NCBI RefSeq assembly: GCF_003050925.1
Contig: NZ_QAOV01000008.1
Coordinates: 248,001-312,000 of the forward strand
Length of the DNA: 64,000 bases
Source: Pseudomonas sp. GV085
GTDB taxonomy: Bacteria > Pseudomonadota > Gammaproteobacteria > Pseudomonadales > Pseudomonadaceae
Direction of reading: 5' to 3'
The notes beneath the pieces were generated by a model. The model had not been told where the DNA came from and ran no database searches. It worked only from the letters and a program-made list of their open reading frames with translations. The position numbers and the translations under genes are program-made. Of this stretch, positions 61,927-64,000 are shown in pieces. How positions within the stretch are numbered: the first letter of the stretch is position 1; every line of letters begins with the position of its first letter.

Positions 61927-64000
61927 TCAGGCTGGAAGGATGGTGGTACGCGTCTGCGCAACATCCTGGGTGGGGGGTTGGGTTGCAGCACTGACCGCCA
62001 ACACGTTGAGCACGGTGGTGGAGGTGTAGCAAATGGCATCCAGGGCCGCTTGCCCCACGAGGGAAATGCCCTTGGTGGCCGCGACCACGCGGGTCAAACG
62101 TAGCGGTTTGCAGATTTCCGGAAGGCAGGGCACGACATTCAACGCCACCGTCGTACCGCTTTGACCAATGGAGGCCGGGATCGCCACCCCGAGATGGCCC
62201 AGGCCGTAGATGAACGTGGCGACCACACCGATATCGTCCTTGTTTTCGGGCATGCGTTTCCATTGGGCGAGGAACACCCCGTCCAGCACCAGGCCGAGCC
62301 AGGTGTAGATCCACAGCGTGCGCCCGGCGCCATCGGCGGTGGTGCATCCCGGCGATCCGGCGGAGAGGATCCACGGGCAACTGCACAGTTGCGCCGACAC
62401 CTCCAGCATGTAGGCGACATAGCCAATGACCGGCGGTGGCGCCGACTCCGGTGGCATCCCGTCACCCAAGGCGGTCAGTGCCCCATAGAAGAAGTACGAA
62501 ACGGACCCCAGCAAACCGGCGACCATGGCCATTTCCCGGGGCAGGAAGCCGGTCCACGGATCATCGGACACCCGGTTGCGCGCCCGCCCGGAAACCGAAC
62601 TCAAACCGGTAGCGGCCAGCAGCCGCTGCGCGTTGAGACTGGTTTTGAATTGAGCAACGCTGCCACTGTCCGGGAAGGGCGCAGCGCCTTTGAGCGCCTT
62701 GAAGAGAATCGTGCCGGGGACCGCCAGCACCAGCGCCACCAGATCCAGCGTGGTCAGCTTCGAACCATTGGTGACCAGGCGATAGAGGTCACTGACAAAC
62801 GGAATGTTCCACTCGGCATTGAGCAGGCCCTTGATGCTGGTGACAAAGCTTTGCACCAGTTGCAGCATGGCATCGACCACCAACTGGACGCCGGACAGGA
62901 TCGCCTGGAGGACGCCTTCGACCACGCTCATCAGCGCCGCCAGCAACTTGCGGAAAATCTGGTCGGGGTTGCTTCCCAGGTCCTGGATGTAGGCGAGCGC
63001 CTGGGCAAAGGCCTGGGACGACTCGGTGAAATCCGCCAGGTTCGAGAGCTTGGCAATGAAGTCACTGAGCGGGTCTCCCAACTCGTTGGCCAGAAGGAGG
63101 GTGCCTTGCGCCGACGAAGCGCAGGACGCGTTGTTCACCAGTCCGTTGTAGACAATGTTGTTGGCCACCGACTTGCTGGTGGTCGGATCGTCCGGTGTAT
63201 TGGCCCGCTCATAGCCGCCCAGGCTGTGGGTGCCGGCAATCGTGCTCCGGGCCTGCTCGAACCACTGTTGCAACTGCCCCTGCAAGGTATTGATACCCTT
63301 GTCGACTTTGCTCTGGATACCGCTGGTGGCGCCGGCGAGAAAGTCGAACCCGGTGTTGACGACATGGGCCAGCGCGTCGTGGGTGCGCAAGATGTCATTC
63401 CAGTTGAACAGGAATGCCAGCCACTCATACAGTTCCTGGAAGAACACCTTGACCGCCGCGAATACCGACTCGGCCAGATCGAAGGCTTTCTCCACCGTGT
63501 CGATAAGCGTTTCGAACAGATACGTCACGCCGTCGACGATAAAGTGGAAGGCCGCTCGAATCCCGCCCGCCACTTTACTGACGACATAGTCGACCACCTC
63601 GATGATGCCCGAGGCGACTCCAGCGATGAAATCCCCGATGTCCTCCAGCCAATCGAAAAATCCCGCCGAGACGGCGCTGCTGCGCAGTGTCAGCAAGGTG
63701 CCGAGCGCCGACTCCGCCGACAGGTCGGTAAATACCAGCCCGCCGTTTTTCACTGACAGCTGCCAATGCTGCTCTGGCATGGCCGCGAGGTCGAGCGCCT
63801 GATGGGCGCCGTTTTCGGTGTGCAGCGCAACTCCGGCCCTGGGCCTGCGGGCATCCAGATAAGGGGTCCCGGTCTGTGTCAGAAGAAACGCCGAGCCGGT
63901 CAGGTTCATGCTGCGGGACACGGCTTCGGCCACCGCGTTGGCGGTGTCCTGTTTATGGTACTGATCCGTCAGCAAGGGCTTGCCGTTTGCCAGCTTGGCG
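61927..64000 (-). CDS. Large helix-rich protein, N-terminus beyond window
   Basis: At least 690 codons are open to the window edge; the leucine codon TTG at 63975 is in mid-frame (upstream KLANGKPL continues), so this is a partial gene. A beta-like N-terminal part is followed by a long run of amphipathic helices (FFDWLEDIGDFIAGVASGII, VVDYVVSKVAGGIRAAFHFI, LIDTVEKAFDLAESVFAAV, FFQELYEWLAFLFNWNDIL). A later part is more hydrophobic (AMVAGLLGSVSYFFYGAL, LWIYTWLGLVLDGVFLAQW, GVVATFIYGLGHLGVAI). It may be a pore-forming or membrane-shaping protein. It precedes the two paralogues by 17 bp. I know no named family. Confidence 0.7.
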   Translation of the reverse strand, partial: AKLANGKPLLTDQYHKQDTANAVAEAVSRSMNLTGSAFLLTQTGTPYLDARRPRAGVALHTENGAHQALDLAAMPEQHWQLSVKNGGLVFTDLSAESALGTLLTLRSSAVSAGFFDWLEDIGDFIAGVASGIIEVVDYVVSKVAGGIRAAFHFIVDGVTYLFETLIDTVEKAFDLAESVFAAVKVFFQELYEWLAFLFNWNDILRTHDALAHVVNTGFDFLAGATSGIQSKVDKGINTLQGQLQQWFEQARSTIAGTHSLGGYERANTPDDPTTSKSVANNIVYNGLVNNASCASSAQGTLLLANELGDPLSDFIAKLSNLADFTESSQAFAQALAYIQDLGSNPDQIFRKLLAALMSVVEGVLQAILSGVQLVVDAMLQLVQSFVTSIKGLLNAEWNIPFVSDLYRLVTNGSKLTTLDLVALVLAVPGTILFKALKGAAPFPDSGSVAQFKTSLNAQRLLAATGLSSVSGRARNRVSDDPWTGFLPREMAMVAGLLGSVSYFFYGALTALGDGMPPESAPPPVIGYVAYMLEVSAQLCSCPWILSAGSPGCTTADGAGRTLWIYTWLGLVLDGVFLAQWKRMPENKDDIGVVATFIYGLGHLGVAIPASIGQSGTTVALNVVPCLPEICKPLRLTRVVAATKGISLVGQAALDAICYTSTTVLNVLAVSAATQPPTQDVAQTRTTILPA

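Noticed and set aside
61927..63975. Treating 63975 as the true start of the large helical protein
   Set aside because: The codon there is TTG within an open frame that continues to the window edge (KLANGKPL upstream); the gene is partial.

Overview
The window reads as chromosome of a fluorescent-group Pseudomonas. The evidence is GC-rich coding sequence, the P. fluorescens type of REP/REPIN palindrome (arms of the TGTAGGAGCGAGC...GCTCGCTCCTACA kind) in many intergenic gaps, and typical Pseudomonas genes (KynR/KynB/KynU, OprD porin, tripartite tricarboxylate transporter, DUF2790, DUF6124). I see no rRNA, tRNA or CRISPR array. There is no autonomous transposon or phage gene; mobility signs are limited to small repeats and one MITE-like element.

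Layout. 0-5.3 kb: DUF1330 protein, an OmpR-type two-component system, and a divergent DUF2790 / small exported protein / DipZ-type CcdA-thioredoxin gene, then an acetyltransferase remnant and a DUF4242 protein. 5.3-11.8 kb: phosphatidylcholine synthase with a DUF488 gene; an arylsulfatase, FadL-type channel and DUF3313 lipoprotein run; an HD-domain pair. 11.9-15.7 kb: Orn/Lys/Arg-type decarboxylase with its antiporter. 15.8-18.1 kb: Ohr, PCu(A)C and SCO1. 18.3-21.4 kb: a decayed heme-uptake operon in which the permease, ATPase and ChaN lipoprotein look intact, while the periplasmic binding protein and the cytoplasmic HmuS protein survive only as fragments. 21.5-25.1 kb: metE, a tandem REPIN array, a methyltransferase. 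25.2-31.0 kb: an MscS-type channel and tctCBA. 31.2-38.3 kb: glutaredoxin, AhpD-like protein, AraC regulator, ilvD and mqo.

38.3-42.3 kb is a more AT-rich accessory block of small genes (HHH protein, YafY regulator, monooxygenase-like protein, DUF3224, LysE, a frameshifted DUF2188 gene, DUF6124). It carries its own dispersed repeat and lies between near-identical terminators; a third copy of that terminator lies beyond sorAB. 42.7-51.2 kb: sorAB sulfite dehydrogenase, a glycosyltransferase, a RibD-like reductase, an incomplete Rnf set (rnfC, rnfD, apbE only) and a 2OG-Fe(II) oxygenase with a redoxin-like N-terminus. 51.6-59.1 kb: kynurenine-pathway locus (kynB, AraC regulator, kynR, kynU, OprD porin, permease).

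59.1-59.6 kb is a 520-bp element with perfect 27-bp inverted ends and a 7-bp flanking direct repeat. Beyond it a three-gene minus-strand operon runs off the window edge: a large helix-rich, partly membrane-like protein followed by two paralogous predicted beta-sandwich proteins. I cannot assign it to a characterised system, and it is the best candidate here for something undescribed.
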